A DNA stretch of 5,769 bases from an uncultured Sphingobium sp. (GCA_913773715.1 CAJYHD010000298.1:1-5769); one strand, 5' to 3'; positions 1 to 5,769 are shown, numbered from the stretch's first letter. Notes: generated by a model from the letters alone, not told the origin. Program-made: numbers and translations.

Positions 1-1
1 G

Positions 2-331
2 CCAATCCGCCCGCACTGGGGTGAAATGTGGGTGGTGAAGGCGTTTCTCTACAGCCTCTCGTCGCCGGACTTCACAGCGACGGAGCAGGATGCGCTGATC
101 CGCAGCTATCTCGATGCGCCCTATCTCCACACGACAGGTCGCTGGCGCGTGCAGCGCGCTCTGGCGCAGTGGAGCAGCCTCCCGCCCTTCGCGCAGGACC
201 GCGTGGCGAAGGAGACGGTGTGGCTTTATCTCACCAGTTCGGGACAAAACCCTGTCGCGCTGTTGCAAGCTGCGCGTGCGAGTGATGGCTATATCCGCGT
301 GTTTCGCGAGTTACGTGACGCCACGCAATAA
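2..331 (+). CDS. C-terminal end of an unrecognised protein (5' truncated by the window edge)
   Basis: The reading frame is open from the first full codon at base 2 to a TAA at 329-331, with no stop, so about 109 C-terminal codons of a longer gene are visible. An ATG at 26-28 exists, but nothing like a ribosome binding site precedes it, so it is more likely an internal Met. I do not recognise the family. The visible part is soluble-looking and mostly helical, rich in Trp, Arg, Leu and Ala (for example GRWRVQRALAQW and KETVWLYL), with no membrane segment and no cysteine. Codons favour G/C at the third position, as in the neighbouring genes, which supports real coding. The gene converges on the O-antigen ligase-family gene, overlapping its 3' end by 21 bases. 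Proximity to polysaccharide genes suggests an envelope role, but this is guilt by association only. Confidence 0.75.
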   Translation, partial: PIRPHWGEMWVVKAFLYSLSSPDFTATEQDALIRSYLDAPYLHTTGRWRVQRALAQWSSLPPFAQDRVAKETVWLYLTSSGQNPVALLQAARASDGYIRVFRELRDATQ

Positions 332-1678
332 CGGAACGCCGCCCTCACCGCCCGGTCGCGCCCATGCGAGACCGACGAGCAGAAGGGCGATGTCGGCGCT
401 CGCGGTCACGTCGAGTGGAATGTCGATCATCCCTACTGCAAAGATGACGCTGGTGGCCAGCAGGTGGCTGACATGCCTGCTTCCACATTCGCGCAGGTCG
501 ATCCGACGCCAGATATCGCGTAGGATTAAGCCCGCCGCGCTCATCATGACCAGCAGATAGGGCAGACCGCCAACGAACCAAAGTTGCAGAAGGACGCTGT
601 GCGGAGAGTTGATGATCCAGCTCTGCCGAAGCGTCATGTTGGCATTCTGAAGGAAATAGATGTTCGCTTCCGGGAACGCGCCCGGCCCAAGCCCGGTCCA
701 GGGGGCCGTTCCGGCAATGCCAAGGAAGCGCTGATAGAAGAGCCAGCGGACATGGGCGTCGGGATGCAGCGCAGCGGCGCGCTCCATCACTATGGTCGAT
801 GACAGGAACAAGGCACCGGCAGCCAAAGCGACCGCGACGAACAGGATTTTCAGCACCAGCCTGGGTTGCAGGCGCGCGGCAAACCCGTGATGCAAGCATA
901 GCAGCAGCAGCGACAAGCCGGTCGCCAGAAAAGCAACACGTGATGCCGTCAGGAGCAGCACGGCGCCGTTGATGATGAAACCGGCCATCGCCAGCAGGCT
1001 GCGGGTGCTGATCGGCCAGCTTTGATCGGCGACGAAGGCGCGCCCCTTGGCGATCCATTCGGGCAGGCCGATGCCCGCGCACAGCAACGCACCTGCTCCG
1101 CACATGGAAGCGGTCACGTTGGCGTTGCCGGTCAGCCCAAGAAACCGGCCCTTCTCGACCACGACGAGGTTAGGAAACACATCGTCCATCGGAAATTGCA
1201 TCAGCCCGATGCCGCATGCCGCGAAGATCGTGATCGCAATCGCGATACAAGAGATGGCCAAATGCCGCTCCGACGCTTCTCGACCGATCAGTCGACCCGC
1301 CAGTAGAAACCATAGGCCGCCGACGATGCTGAGAAACTTCGCCAAAAACAAGTCGGGCGCGTAGGGCAGATCAACCCGGTCTTGCGGCATGATCGCGCGC
1401 ATCGTGGCAACGACGACGAGCCACAGAATCGCCGCGACGACACAGCCGACGGGCAAGCGGATATGCTGCCAGAAGGCGACGCCCGGACGGAAAACGGCGA
1501 CGATGGCGACAAGAACGATGCTGCCGATGAGGCAGGACAACGCCTGCCCCAGCGGATTGTCGAAGCCTCGCGCGAACAGCCCGACCGTGGAGAGGGTCAT
1601 CGCGACGATGATCAGCGCGCTCCTGTCTTCGTGACCGGCCCGGTGCCGCACGCTCGCCATCCCTTCGCTTCGGCGCAT
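311..1678 (-). CDS. O-antigen ligase / Wzy-superfamily polytopic membrane protein
   Basis: The product is about 455 residues, a usual length for the O-antigen ligase (WaaL/Wzy_C) superfamily, whose members ligate or polymerise undecaprenyl-linked glycans on the periplasmic side of the inner membrane. Hydrophobic segments lie roughly at 20-38, 45-64, 76-96, 108-127, 138-160, 188-207, 226-262, 272-294, 360-384 and 404-441, about 11-12 helices. Family-like motifs are GLTGNANVTAS (181-191), LLTASRVAFLATG (242-254, with R247), WTGLGPGAFPE (327-337) and NSPHSVLLQLWFVGG (357-371, with H360). The loop between about 295 and 359 is the large periplasmic loop typical of the family; R247 and H360 are candidates for the Arg and His known to matter in WaaL. 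I chose ATG 1676-1678 because AGGAGG lies 7 nt upstream; an in-frame ATG at 1721-1723 would add 15 residues but lacks a ribosome binding site. The sequence does not say whether it is a ligase or a polymerase, nor its glycan substrate. Confidence 0.88.
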   Translation of the reverse strand: MRRSEGMASVRHRAGHEDRSALIIVAMTLSTVGLFARGFDNPLGQALSCLIGSIVLVAIVAVFRPGVAFWQHIRLPVGCVVAAILWLVVVATMRAIMPQDRVDLPYAPDLFLAKFLSIVGGLWFLLAGRLIGREASERHLAISCIAIAITIFAACGIGLMQFPMDDVFPNLVVVEKGRFLGLTGNANVTASMCGAGALLCAGIGLPEWIAKGRAFVADQSWPISTRSLLAMAGFIINGAVLLLTASRVAFLATGLSLLLLCLHHGFAARLQPRLVLKILFVAVALAAGALFLSSTIVMERAAALHPDAHVRWLFYQRFLGIAGTAPWTGLGPGAFPEANIYFLQNANMTLRQSWIINSPHSVLLQLWFVGGLPYLLVMMSAAGLILRDIWRRIDLRECGSRHVSHLLATSVIFAVGMIDIPLDVTASADIALLLVGLAWARPGGEGGVPLLRGVT

Positions 1679-1685
1679 ATCCCGC

Positions 1686-1691
1686 CCTCCT
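1686..1691 (-). promoter_or_regulatory. Strong Shine-Dalgarno fixing the O-antigen ligase-family start
   Basis: On the minus strand the sequence reads AAAGGAGGGCGGGATATG. The AGGAGG is a perfect anti-16S match ending 7 nt before the ATG at 1678-1676. The other in-frame ATG (1723-1721) is preceded by GATCTGCCTCT, which has no purine-rich match. This decides the start in favour of 1678. Confidence 0.85.
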
Positions 1692-1761
1692 TTGATCGTC
1701 GGGCGTGCCAACGGGTCGGTCATAGAGGCAGATCACGCCGCCCGCCAGCGCTGCCTCATCA

Positions 1762-1774
1762 GATCATCATGATC
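1762..1774. repeat. Short perfect inverted repeat GATCAT-C-ATGATC
   Basis: The six-base arms 1762-1767 and 1769-1774 are exact reverse complements around a single central base. It lies 84 bp upstream of the O-antigen ligase-family start and about 160 bp upstream of the Rap1a-like start, so it could be an operator for either. It is short enough to arise by chance, and no known regulator consensus is recognised. Confidence 0.3.
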
Positions 1775-1904
1775 CATTCCGGGACCGGAGGAGCCATGCC
1801 AGAGGCGACGCGAAAGATGCGATGAGTTGAGTTTCCGCATTGCAACAGCTAGGGAGGCCGATGGTTGAACGAGGGCCGGGTGCGTGGATCGGATGAGCCG
1901 TTCC

Positions 1905-1919
1905 TGACGGACGCCGTCA
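1905..1919 (+). repeat. Small hairpin TGACGG-ACG-CCGTCA upstream of the Rap1a-like gene
   Basis: A perfect 6-bp stem with a 3-base loop ends 18 nt before the ATG at 1938 and just ahead of the weak GGA (1928-1930) that would serve as ribosome binding site. It has no T-tract, so it is not a standard intrinsic terminator. It might affect translation initiation or mRNA stability of the two-gene unit, but it could also be fortuitous. Confidence 0.3.
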
Positions 1920-1937
1920 CCTGATCTGGACATCGAC

Positions 1938-2375
1938 ATGATCCAAACGAAGATTGTTGCGACGATGCTGGCGATCGCCCTGCCGTTTTCGGCCGGTGCG
2001 CAGGTCAAGCCTGCCGCGCCGTCGCCCAAAACCGTAGCCCCGGTCAAGGCGCCACCCGCCAAGCCCGTAACCGCCGCTGGCGAAAGCGCTGCCGACCTGG
2101 GATATCTGACCGCGGACCAATTGCTGCGCAAGTGCAGCCAGTCCGATCCCGCAAGCAGTTCCTATTGTTTCGCCTATATCGCCGCTGTGACCGACACGGC
2201 ACGGGCCTATGAGATCTGGCTGGAGGCGAAGGAGTTCTGCCTGCCCGCGCGCGTGTCGCAGGCCGAAACGCGGCGCGCGTTCCTCACCTATCTCGACGTC
2301 TATCCGCAGCAGAAATCCGGCCAGGCGGCATCGGTGGTGGTGAATGCCCTCAAGCAGACCTATCCCTGTGCTTGA
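1938..2375 (+). CDS. Secreted Rap1a/Tai-type four-cysteine protein
   Basis: This 145-residue protein begins with a clear Sec signal peptide (K5, hydrophobic 7-18, probable cleavage SAGA/Q after residue 21). An Ala/Pro/Lys-rich linker (23-48) follows, then a compact domain (about 53-144). The domain matches the Rap1a/Tai pattern from memory: a leucine-rich stretch ending in C66, then YCFAYIAAVTD with C77, KEFCLP with C101, a helix with TYLDVYP, and a final YPC with C144. In characterised Rap1a proteins the cysteines form disulfides and the periplasmic protein neutralises T6SS peptidoglycan-amidase effectors such as Ssp1. Many homologues occur outside T6SS loci with unknown roles. No effector or T6SS gene is visible here; a wall hydrolase gene follows 36 bp downstream in the same direction. 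The start is firm: an in-frame TGA lies at 1905-1907 with no other ATG/GTG/TTG between. The ribosome binding site (GGA, 7-nt spacer) is weak. Confidence 0.8.
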   Translation: MIQTKIVATMLAIALPFSAGAQVKPAAPSPKTVAPVKAPPAKPVTAAGESAADLGYLTADQLLRKCSQSDPASSSYCFAYIAAVTDTARAYEIWLEAKEFCLPARVSQAETRRAFLTYLDVYPQQKSGQAASVVVNALKQTYPCA

Positions 2376-2397
2376 GGCGCGTTCTGCCCGCCTTCGC

Positions 2398-2403
2398 GAA
2401 GGG
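2398..2403 (+). promoter_or_regulatory. Shine-Dalgarno (GAAGGG) supporting a TTG start
   Basis: GAAGGG lies 8 nt upstream of the TTG at 2412-2414. Back to the in-frame TGA at 2373-2375 there is no ATG or GTG, and the next GTG (2463-2465) would remove the residues preceding the membrane anchor. The site therefore supports TTG initiation of the hydrolase gene. Confidence 0.6.
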
Positions 2404-2411
2404 CGTCCCGC

Positions 2412-3569
2412 TTGACGGCGCTTGCACCTCCGGTAGCGCCATGGTGGCGGCAACGCATCGCCGTGGTTCCGGCGATCGGGATTGCAGCCGTTACCGCCTT
2501 TGCAGCGATCCTGCACTTTTCAGGATATGGCTGGAGCGATGACGCACGCACCGCTCGGATCAACGGTGGGGCCTCGTCATCGCCGGTGCTCAATCCCTCC
2601 ACCTTCTCACGCCTGCCGAAAAATGCGAGCGACTCTCGTGTCGCCGCAGCGGTGGAAGAGACGAGCAGCACGGCGCGGTCGCTGGAAGACCTGACGCCCG
2701 AAGAAGCGCAAAAACGCAACGCCGCCATTCCTGCGGCCCAGAACGTCGGCCCCGCCGCCCGTCCATTCAAGATCGCCCTCGCCGATGCGAATTATGTCCA
2801 GGCGCTCGATTGCATGACGGCGGCGATTTATTACGAGGCTGCGAACGAACCGCTGGAGGGGCAGCGGGCCGTAGCTCAGGTGGTGATCAACCGATCCCGC
2901 CACCTGGCTTATCCGCATAACATCTGTGCTGTCGTCTATCAGGGGTGGGAGCGCAGCACAGGCTGCCAATTCTCTTTCACGTGCAACGGCTCAATGCGCC
3001 GTCCGCCGATGCCTGTATTGTGGGAGCGGGCGCGGCGTGTGGCCGGGATGGCGCTCGCGGGGCTTGTCTATGCGCCCGTCGGCCTCGCGACCCATTATCA
3101 TGCCGATTATGTTCTGCCCTATTGGGGGCCGACGCTAGTGAAGCAAGTGACGATCGGGCGGCACATCTTCTATCGCTGGCCCGGCACCTGGGGCACGCCG
3201 CGCTCCTTCGTGGCAGGCTATGCCGGTCCTGAGCAGAATGTCCGTGCCGACCTGCCGATGGCGGGGGCTGATGGTGAAGCCGACGGCATGCTTGCAAACG
3301 ACGGCGCGCCCGTTGCGGTCATGCCAGCGTCACGGCCTGTACTGGTTGCGGGAGCTTTGCCCAAGGCGGTGGACGCCCAGCCCTCTTCCACGGCGGACAA
3401 GGCGCGAGACGCGGGCCGCGTCTATTTGATGAGTCGCGCGAGGCCAACGGCCGAGGCAGGCGCCCCGCCCCCCGCTCCAATACGCAAGAGCGTCACTGGT
3501 GGTGTCATTATGCCGGGCGCGAGCGTGCCTGCACCCGCCCCACCTGTCACTCCAGCCAAGCCGAACTAG
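2412..3569 (+). CDS. Membrane-anchored SleB-type cell wall hydrolase (Hydrolase_2 family)
   Basis: The 385-residue product has a short cytoplasmic N-terminus, one membrane segment at about 16-36, a low-complexity periplasmic stretch (42-115), a hydrolase domain at about 128-258 and an Ala/Pro-rich tail (340-385). The domain carries the SleB/CwlJ signature: CMTAAIYYEAANEPLEGQ (134-151) with E142 as probable catalytic acid, AVAQVVINR (153-161), CQFSFTCNG (185-193) and ATHYHADYVLPYW (226-238). The family cleaves peptidoglycan glycan strands and, in spore formers, spore cortex; in Gram-negative alphaproteobacteria it is a periplasmic wall-remodelling enzyme. C134, C172, C185 and C191 could form disulfides. 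Translation starts at TTG with GAAGGG 8 nt upstream. The gene is 36 bp downstream of the Rap1a-like gene and probably cotranscribed with it. Its TAG stop (3567-3569) overlaps the stop of the converging acyltransferase gene. Activity is inferred from the conserved motifs only. Confidence 0.88.
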   Translation: MTALAPPVAPWWRQRIAVVPAIGIAAVTAFAAILHFSGYGWSDDARTARINGGASSSPVLNPSTFSRLPKNASDSRVAAAVEETSSTARSLEDLTPEEAQKRNAAIPAAQNVGPAARPFKIALADANYVQALDCMTAAIYYEAANEPLEGQRAVAQVVINRSRHLAYPHNICAVVYQGWERSTGCQFSFTCNGSMRRPPMPVLWERARRVAGMALAGLVYAPVGLATHYHADYVLPYWGPTLVKQVTIGRHIFYRWPGTWGTPRSFVAGYAGPEQNVRADLPMAGADGEADGMLANDGAPVAVMPASRPVLVAGALPKAVDAQPSSTADKARDAGRVYLMSRARPTAEAGAPPPAPIRKSVTGGVIMPGASVPAPAPPVTPAKPN

Positions 3570-4654
3570 ACAGAAAGCGCGACCGTCTTTGCCGGTTGCG
3601 GGCGGATGACGCGCTTCAACCAGTTGGTTAGCGGCTGCTCGACGATGCGGTAAAAGACATAGCCCCCGAACGCACAGACGCTCATCGCAAAGAGAATGAA
3701 AAGCAGCGTGTTGCCAGGCATGCCGCCGCCCAGAAAGCGGCGCCACCCCTGCCCGATCGCCGACATCGTCACCATGTGTGTGAGGTAGATGGAATAGGAT
3801 GCGTCGCCGATGACGCGGAGAAAGGCGATCGGCCGTCCCATCTGCTCCCAAGGCGTAAAGACCGCGCCGGTGAAAATCAGGATGGCAGGTATGCCGAAGG
3901 TCAGGCCGCGCACATCGGGGAACGACACATAGTCGCTCAATAGCAGCAGCGACATGCCAAGGATGATACACGCCGCGCCCACGCCTCTCGACAGACTGCG
4001 ACCGGCCAGGAACAATTCTGCCGCGATCAGGCCGAAGATGAACTCCAGCATGACGCTGCTAGTGTAAAAGCCCGCGACGCCCTCCACATCAATGAAAAGC
4101 GGGATCAGGATAAGAACCGCGATGACCGATCCGACCATGACCGTCAGCGCACGGCCCCGATCATGGACGAAGGCCAGACCAAGCGCGAAGATCAGGTAGA
4201 AGAACATCTCGTAATTGAGCGTCCAGCCGGGGATCAGGATCGGCCAGTAAAGCTTTGCCACCGGGTGCATCGCCGGGATCATCAGATAGGATTTGATGAC
4301 ATGGACGAGATCGAACTTGGTCGATGCGAGCAGTTGCGGGGCGAACAACGCTGCCAGCACCATCACGCTCGTCAGCAGCCAGTAGATGGGCAGGATGCGG
4401 ATCGCGCGGTTGAGCAGGAAAGCTCCTGCACTGCGCGACACTGACCTGCGCGTCGACACCAGCATGATGAAGCCGCTGATGACGAAGAAGATGTCGACGC
4501 CTGACGACAGGCTGACATGCTGGTTGCCAGTGAAGCCCATCCGCTCCAGCTGCGGGAAGCAGTGGAAGCAGACGACCATCATCGCCGCGATTCCGCGCAG
4601 GCACTGGACCGATGCCAGATCATGGTCCCGCGCAGGCGTTGGCGCGATGGTCAT
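3566..4654 (-). CDS. Acyltransferase-3 family membrane O-acyltransferase
   Basis: This 362-residue, full-length polytopic protein belongs to the acyltransferase 3 (OafA/ExoZ-like) family, which moves acyl groups, usually acetyl, onto sugars of LPS or exopolysaccharide at the inner membrane. Family landmarks in order: SVQCLRGIAAMMVVCFH (15-31) with the conserved R20 and H31, SGVDIFFVISGFIML (51-65), RAIRILPIYW (83-92), IPGWTLNYEMFFYLIFAL (141-158), GDASYSIYLTHM (283-294) and IVEQPL (337-342). About ten hydrophobic helices are visible, and there is no C-terminal SGNH domain, so it is the short, membrane-only type. The ATG at 4654-4652 has AGGGGA 7 nt upstream. The gene follows the ExoQ-like gene after 28 bp on the same strand, so the two probably form an operon, and the enzyme plausibly decorates the polysaccharide made by that system. 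The exact acyl group and acceptor cannot be read from sequence. Confidence 0.92.
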   Translation of the reverse strand: MTIAPTPARDHDLASVQCLRGIAAMMVVCFHCFPQLERMGFTGNQHVSLSSGVDIFFVISGFIMLVSTRRSVSRSAGAFLLNRAIRILPIYWLLTSVMVLAALFAPQLLASTKFDLVHVIKSYLMIPAMHPVAKLYWPILIPGWTLNYEMFFYLIFALGLAFVHDRGRALTVMVGSVIAVLILIPLFIDVEGVAGFYTSSVMLEFIFGLIAAELFLAGRSLSRGVGAACIILGMSLLLLSDYVSFPDVRGLTFGIPAILIFTGAVFTPWEQMGRPIAFLRVIGDASYSIYLTHMVTMSAIGQGWRRFLGGGMPGNTLLFILFAMSVCAFGGYVFYRIVEQPLTNWLKRVIRPQPAKTVALSV

Positions 4655-4668
4655 CCTGTCGTCCCCTT

Positions 4669-4674
4669 TTTATA
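4669..4674 (-). promoter_or_regulatory. Possible -10-like element ahead of the acyltransferase gene
   Basis: The minus strand reads ATATAAAAAGGGGA just upstream of the acyltransferase start. TATAAA (4674 to 4669) inside a nine-base A/T run stands out in this GC-rich DNA. The best -35-like hexamer (CGGACA, 4700-4695) is 20 bp away, a poor fit. It could be an internal promoter allowing expression apart from the ExoQ-like gene, or simply an unstructured A-rich stretch around the ribosome binding site. Confidence 0.25.
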
Positions 4675-4682
4675 TGGCCGTT

Positions 4683-5769
4683 TCAGGCGCCACTTGTCCG
4701 CCTGCGCCGCCGCGAGCCAGAACTGGCCGGCTCGACCTGTGGCAAGGAACTGCGCGTGAAGCGGAACAGGTCATGCACGTCGAACTTGGCGCGCTTGTAA
4801 TTGATGAGGTTCGGCTGCGACATGGCAATCGCGACCATGAAGAAGACCCAGATCGTCATGTCGCGGTCGAACAGCGAACTTTCGGTCGCATTATGCCCGA
4901 TGCAGAAGATGAACATCGCCGCGATGAGAGCGCCGCGCGTACCGCTGACAATCGGGCTGTCGAGCAGGGTCTTGAGCGGCCAGATCACGCCGACCGCGAC
5001 CAACAATAACATGCCGGGAATGCCAAGCTGGACAGTCAGGTCGAGAAATCCGTTATGGCCATTAGGCATGCGCGACACTTCGCCGGTCGCATATTGGAAG
5101 ATCGGCGAGCGCGGCCCGATATTCCAGAAGGAGCCGTAGCCCGACCCGAACCAGGGATGATCGACGACATACTGATACAGCGCGATCCAAATCGACATAC
5201 GGCCCGTAAAAGCCTTGGGATCGGAAAATTTGCCGAGCAGCGGGTTCTGGTACAAGCCCTCCAGCACGGTCGCACCGATCGCGATGACCGAAATCGTGAT
5301 GATGACCGCCAGTCGATAGCGGCGATTATAGCGGACGAACATCCAGCCCGCCGCGATCGCGCCCAGCCCAAGACCAAATGAGGTCTTTGAATTTGAGCGG
5401 TAAAGGAAATAGGCGGACCCTGCGATGATAAGCCACTGAATCGCGCGCGGGATGCGGCCCCGATCGAAGGCAAAGGCGATCATCGTCAGCGCGCAGGTCG
5501 CACCCGCGAAATTCTTGTGCTGCATGACGCCCCGCCAGTCACCCGCGAGCGAATATTCGTCGAGCGCGTTACCATCATGGATGCCGTAGGTCGGGGCGAG
5601 ATAGACGACGAGGAAGTTGACGACGAGCAAAATGGCGAGCGACCACCGCAGCAGCCCCAAAATTTCCTCGAACTTCAGCTGCCGCATCGCCGCGAACAGC
5701 GTCCACATGACCATGGTCGCCAGCACAAGGCGGCGGAAGGCAACGCTCGGCTCGATCGCCCAGAGGATC
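4683..5769 (-). CDS. ExoQ-like O-antigen ligase/polymerase-family membrane protein (5' truncated)
   Basis: The frame is open from the right edge to a TGA at 4685-4683, giving at least 361 residues. A GTG at 5726-5724 is internal: upstream codons continue without stop (…IEPSVAFRRL), so the true start is outside the window. Counting from that GTG, hydrophobic segments lie near 26-44, 73-87, 97-109, 117-131, 139-154, 235-250, 262-277 and 291-302. Diagnostic Wzy/ExoQ motifs are DWRGVMQHKNFAG (63-75), SNSKTSFGLG (111-120), FTGRMSIW (173-180), HPWFGSGYGSFW (190-201), NGHNGFLDL (222-230) and HNATESSLFDRD (278-289). ExoQ-type proteins act in polymerisation of exopolysaccharide repeat units at the inner membrane. 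The C-terminus is a cytoplasmic-looking tail with an RRRRR run (339-343). The acyltransferase gene follows 28 bp downstream. Polymerase is more likely than ligase because of the WRGVMQHKN motif and the neighbouring O-acyltransferase, but the substrate is unknown. Confidence 0.88.
   Translation of the reverse strand, partial: ILWAIEPSVAFRRLVLATMVMWTLFAAMRQLKFEEILGLLRWSLAILLVVNFLVVYLAPTYGIHDGNALDEYSLAGDWRGVMQHKNFAGATCALTMIAFAFDRGRIPRAIQWLIIAGSAYFLYRSNSKTSFGLGLGAIAAGWMFVRYNRRYRLAVIITISVIAIGATVLEGLYQNPLLGKFSDPKAFTGRMSIWIALYQYVVDHPWFGSGYGSFWNIGPRSPIFQYATGEVSRMPNGHNGFLDLTVQLGIPGMLLLVAVGVIWPLKTLLDSPIVSGTRGALIAAMFIFCIGHNATESSLFDRDMTIWVFFMVAIAMSQPNLINYKRAKFDVHDLFRFTRSSLPQVEPASSGSRRRRRTSGA

Larger units (their letters stand above)
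1679..1937. promoter_or_regulatory. Divergent intergenic region, presumed promoters for both directions
   Basis: This is the only sizeable non-coding gap in the window, about 259 bp between the divergently read O-antigen ligase-family gene and the Rap1a-like gene, so promoters for both are expected here. I could not find a convincing -35/-10 pair on either strand. A TTGCAA at 1840-1845 is the best -35-like hexamer on the + strand, but nothing resembling a -10 follows at the right distance. What the gap visibly holds is a 13-base inverted repeat (1762-1774), two Shine-Dalgarno-preceded mini-ORFs (1796-1825 and 1861-1896) and a small hairpin (1905-1919), listed separately. Confidence 0.5.

Noticed and set aside
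26..28. ATG as the start of the leftmost gene
   Set aside because: The frame is open upstream to base 2 and no clear Shine-Dalgarno is spaced correctly before the ATG, so a longer gene entering from the left is more likely, although a 101-residue protein cannot be excluded.
1938..2375. T6SS immunity gene in an effector-immunity pair
   Set aside because: No Tae4/Ssp-type amidase or other T6SS component is visible next to it, and Rap1a-like proteins are common away from T6SS loci, so a T6SS role is not supported here.
1733..2516. Long minus-strand open frames opposite the Rap1a-like gene (1733-2131 and 1917-2516)
   Set aside because: They lie antisense to a gene with a clear signal peptide and conserved cysteine pattern, their translations are low-complexity Arg/Gly/Ala-rich, and they lack ribosome binding sites. 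They are products of high GC content.
3330..3971. Minus-strand open frame of about 213 codons across the hydrolase and acyltransferase ends
   Set aside because: Its translation is rich in Arg, His and Cys with no family motif, and it shadows two genes with strong family signatures in other frames.
5724..5726. GTG as the start of the ExoQ-like gene
   Set aside because: The frame stays open with family-like sequence through to the right edge, and no ribosome binding site precedes the GTG; the gene is truncated by the window instead.
1..5769. tRNA, rRNA, CRISPR array, insertion sequence or strong intrinsic terminator
   Set aside because: I saw no cloverleaf, regularly spaced repeat, transposase or terminal repeats, and no GC hairpin followed by a T-run; nearly the whole window is accounted for by coding sequence.

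Overview
The window is GC-rich, densely coded bacterial DNA with five recognisable genes or gene ends and one unrecognised gene end. GC-rich codon use, an ExoQ-type polysaccharide polymerase and a SleB-type wall hydrolase with a Pro/Ala-rich tail suggest an alphaproteobacterium, possibly a sphingomonad. This assignment is an inference; no rRNA or other taxonomic marker is present.

Left part (1-1678): the 3' end of an unrecognised gene on the + strand runs tail-to-tail, with a 21-base overlap, into a - strand gene for a polytopic O-antigen ligase/Wzy-superfamily protein. The start of that gene is best placed at 1678, where a perfect AGGAGG sits 7 nt upstream, rather than at the in-frame ATG at 1723.

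Middle (1679-3569): a divergent intergenic region of about 259 bp holds a few small inverted repeats and two Shine-Dalgarno-preceded mini-ORFs of doubtful meaning. It is followed by a two-gene + strand unit. The first gene encodes a secreted four-cysteine protein of the Rap1a/Tai immunity-protein type. The second, 36 bp later and starting at TTG, encodes a membrane-anchored SleB-type (Hydrolase_2) peptidoglycan hydrolase.

Right part (3566-5769): a - strand unit reads leftward from beyond the right edge. It contains an ExoQ-like O-antigen ligase/polymerase-family membrane protein (5' end cut by the window) and, 28 bp downstream, an acyltransferase-3 family membrane O-acyltransferase. The last gene meets the hydrolase gene tail-to-tail through a shared CTAG.

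Taken together this looks like part of a cell-envelope/exopolysaccharide locus: two Wzy/WaaL-superfamily proteins, one sugar O-acyltransferase and a wall-remodelling pair. The most interesting point is the pairing of a Rap1a-like periplasmic protein with a co-directional peptidoglycan hydrolase. Known Rap1a-family proteins neutralise wall-degrading amidases, so an inhibitor or partner role for this one is a testable idea. I see no T6SS gene, mobile element, CRISPR array or RNA gene.
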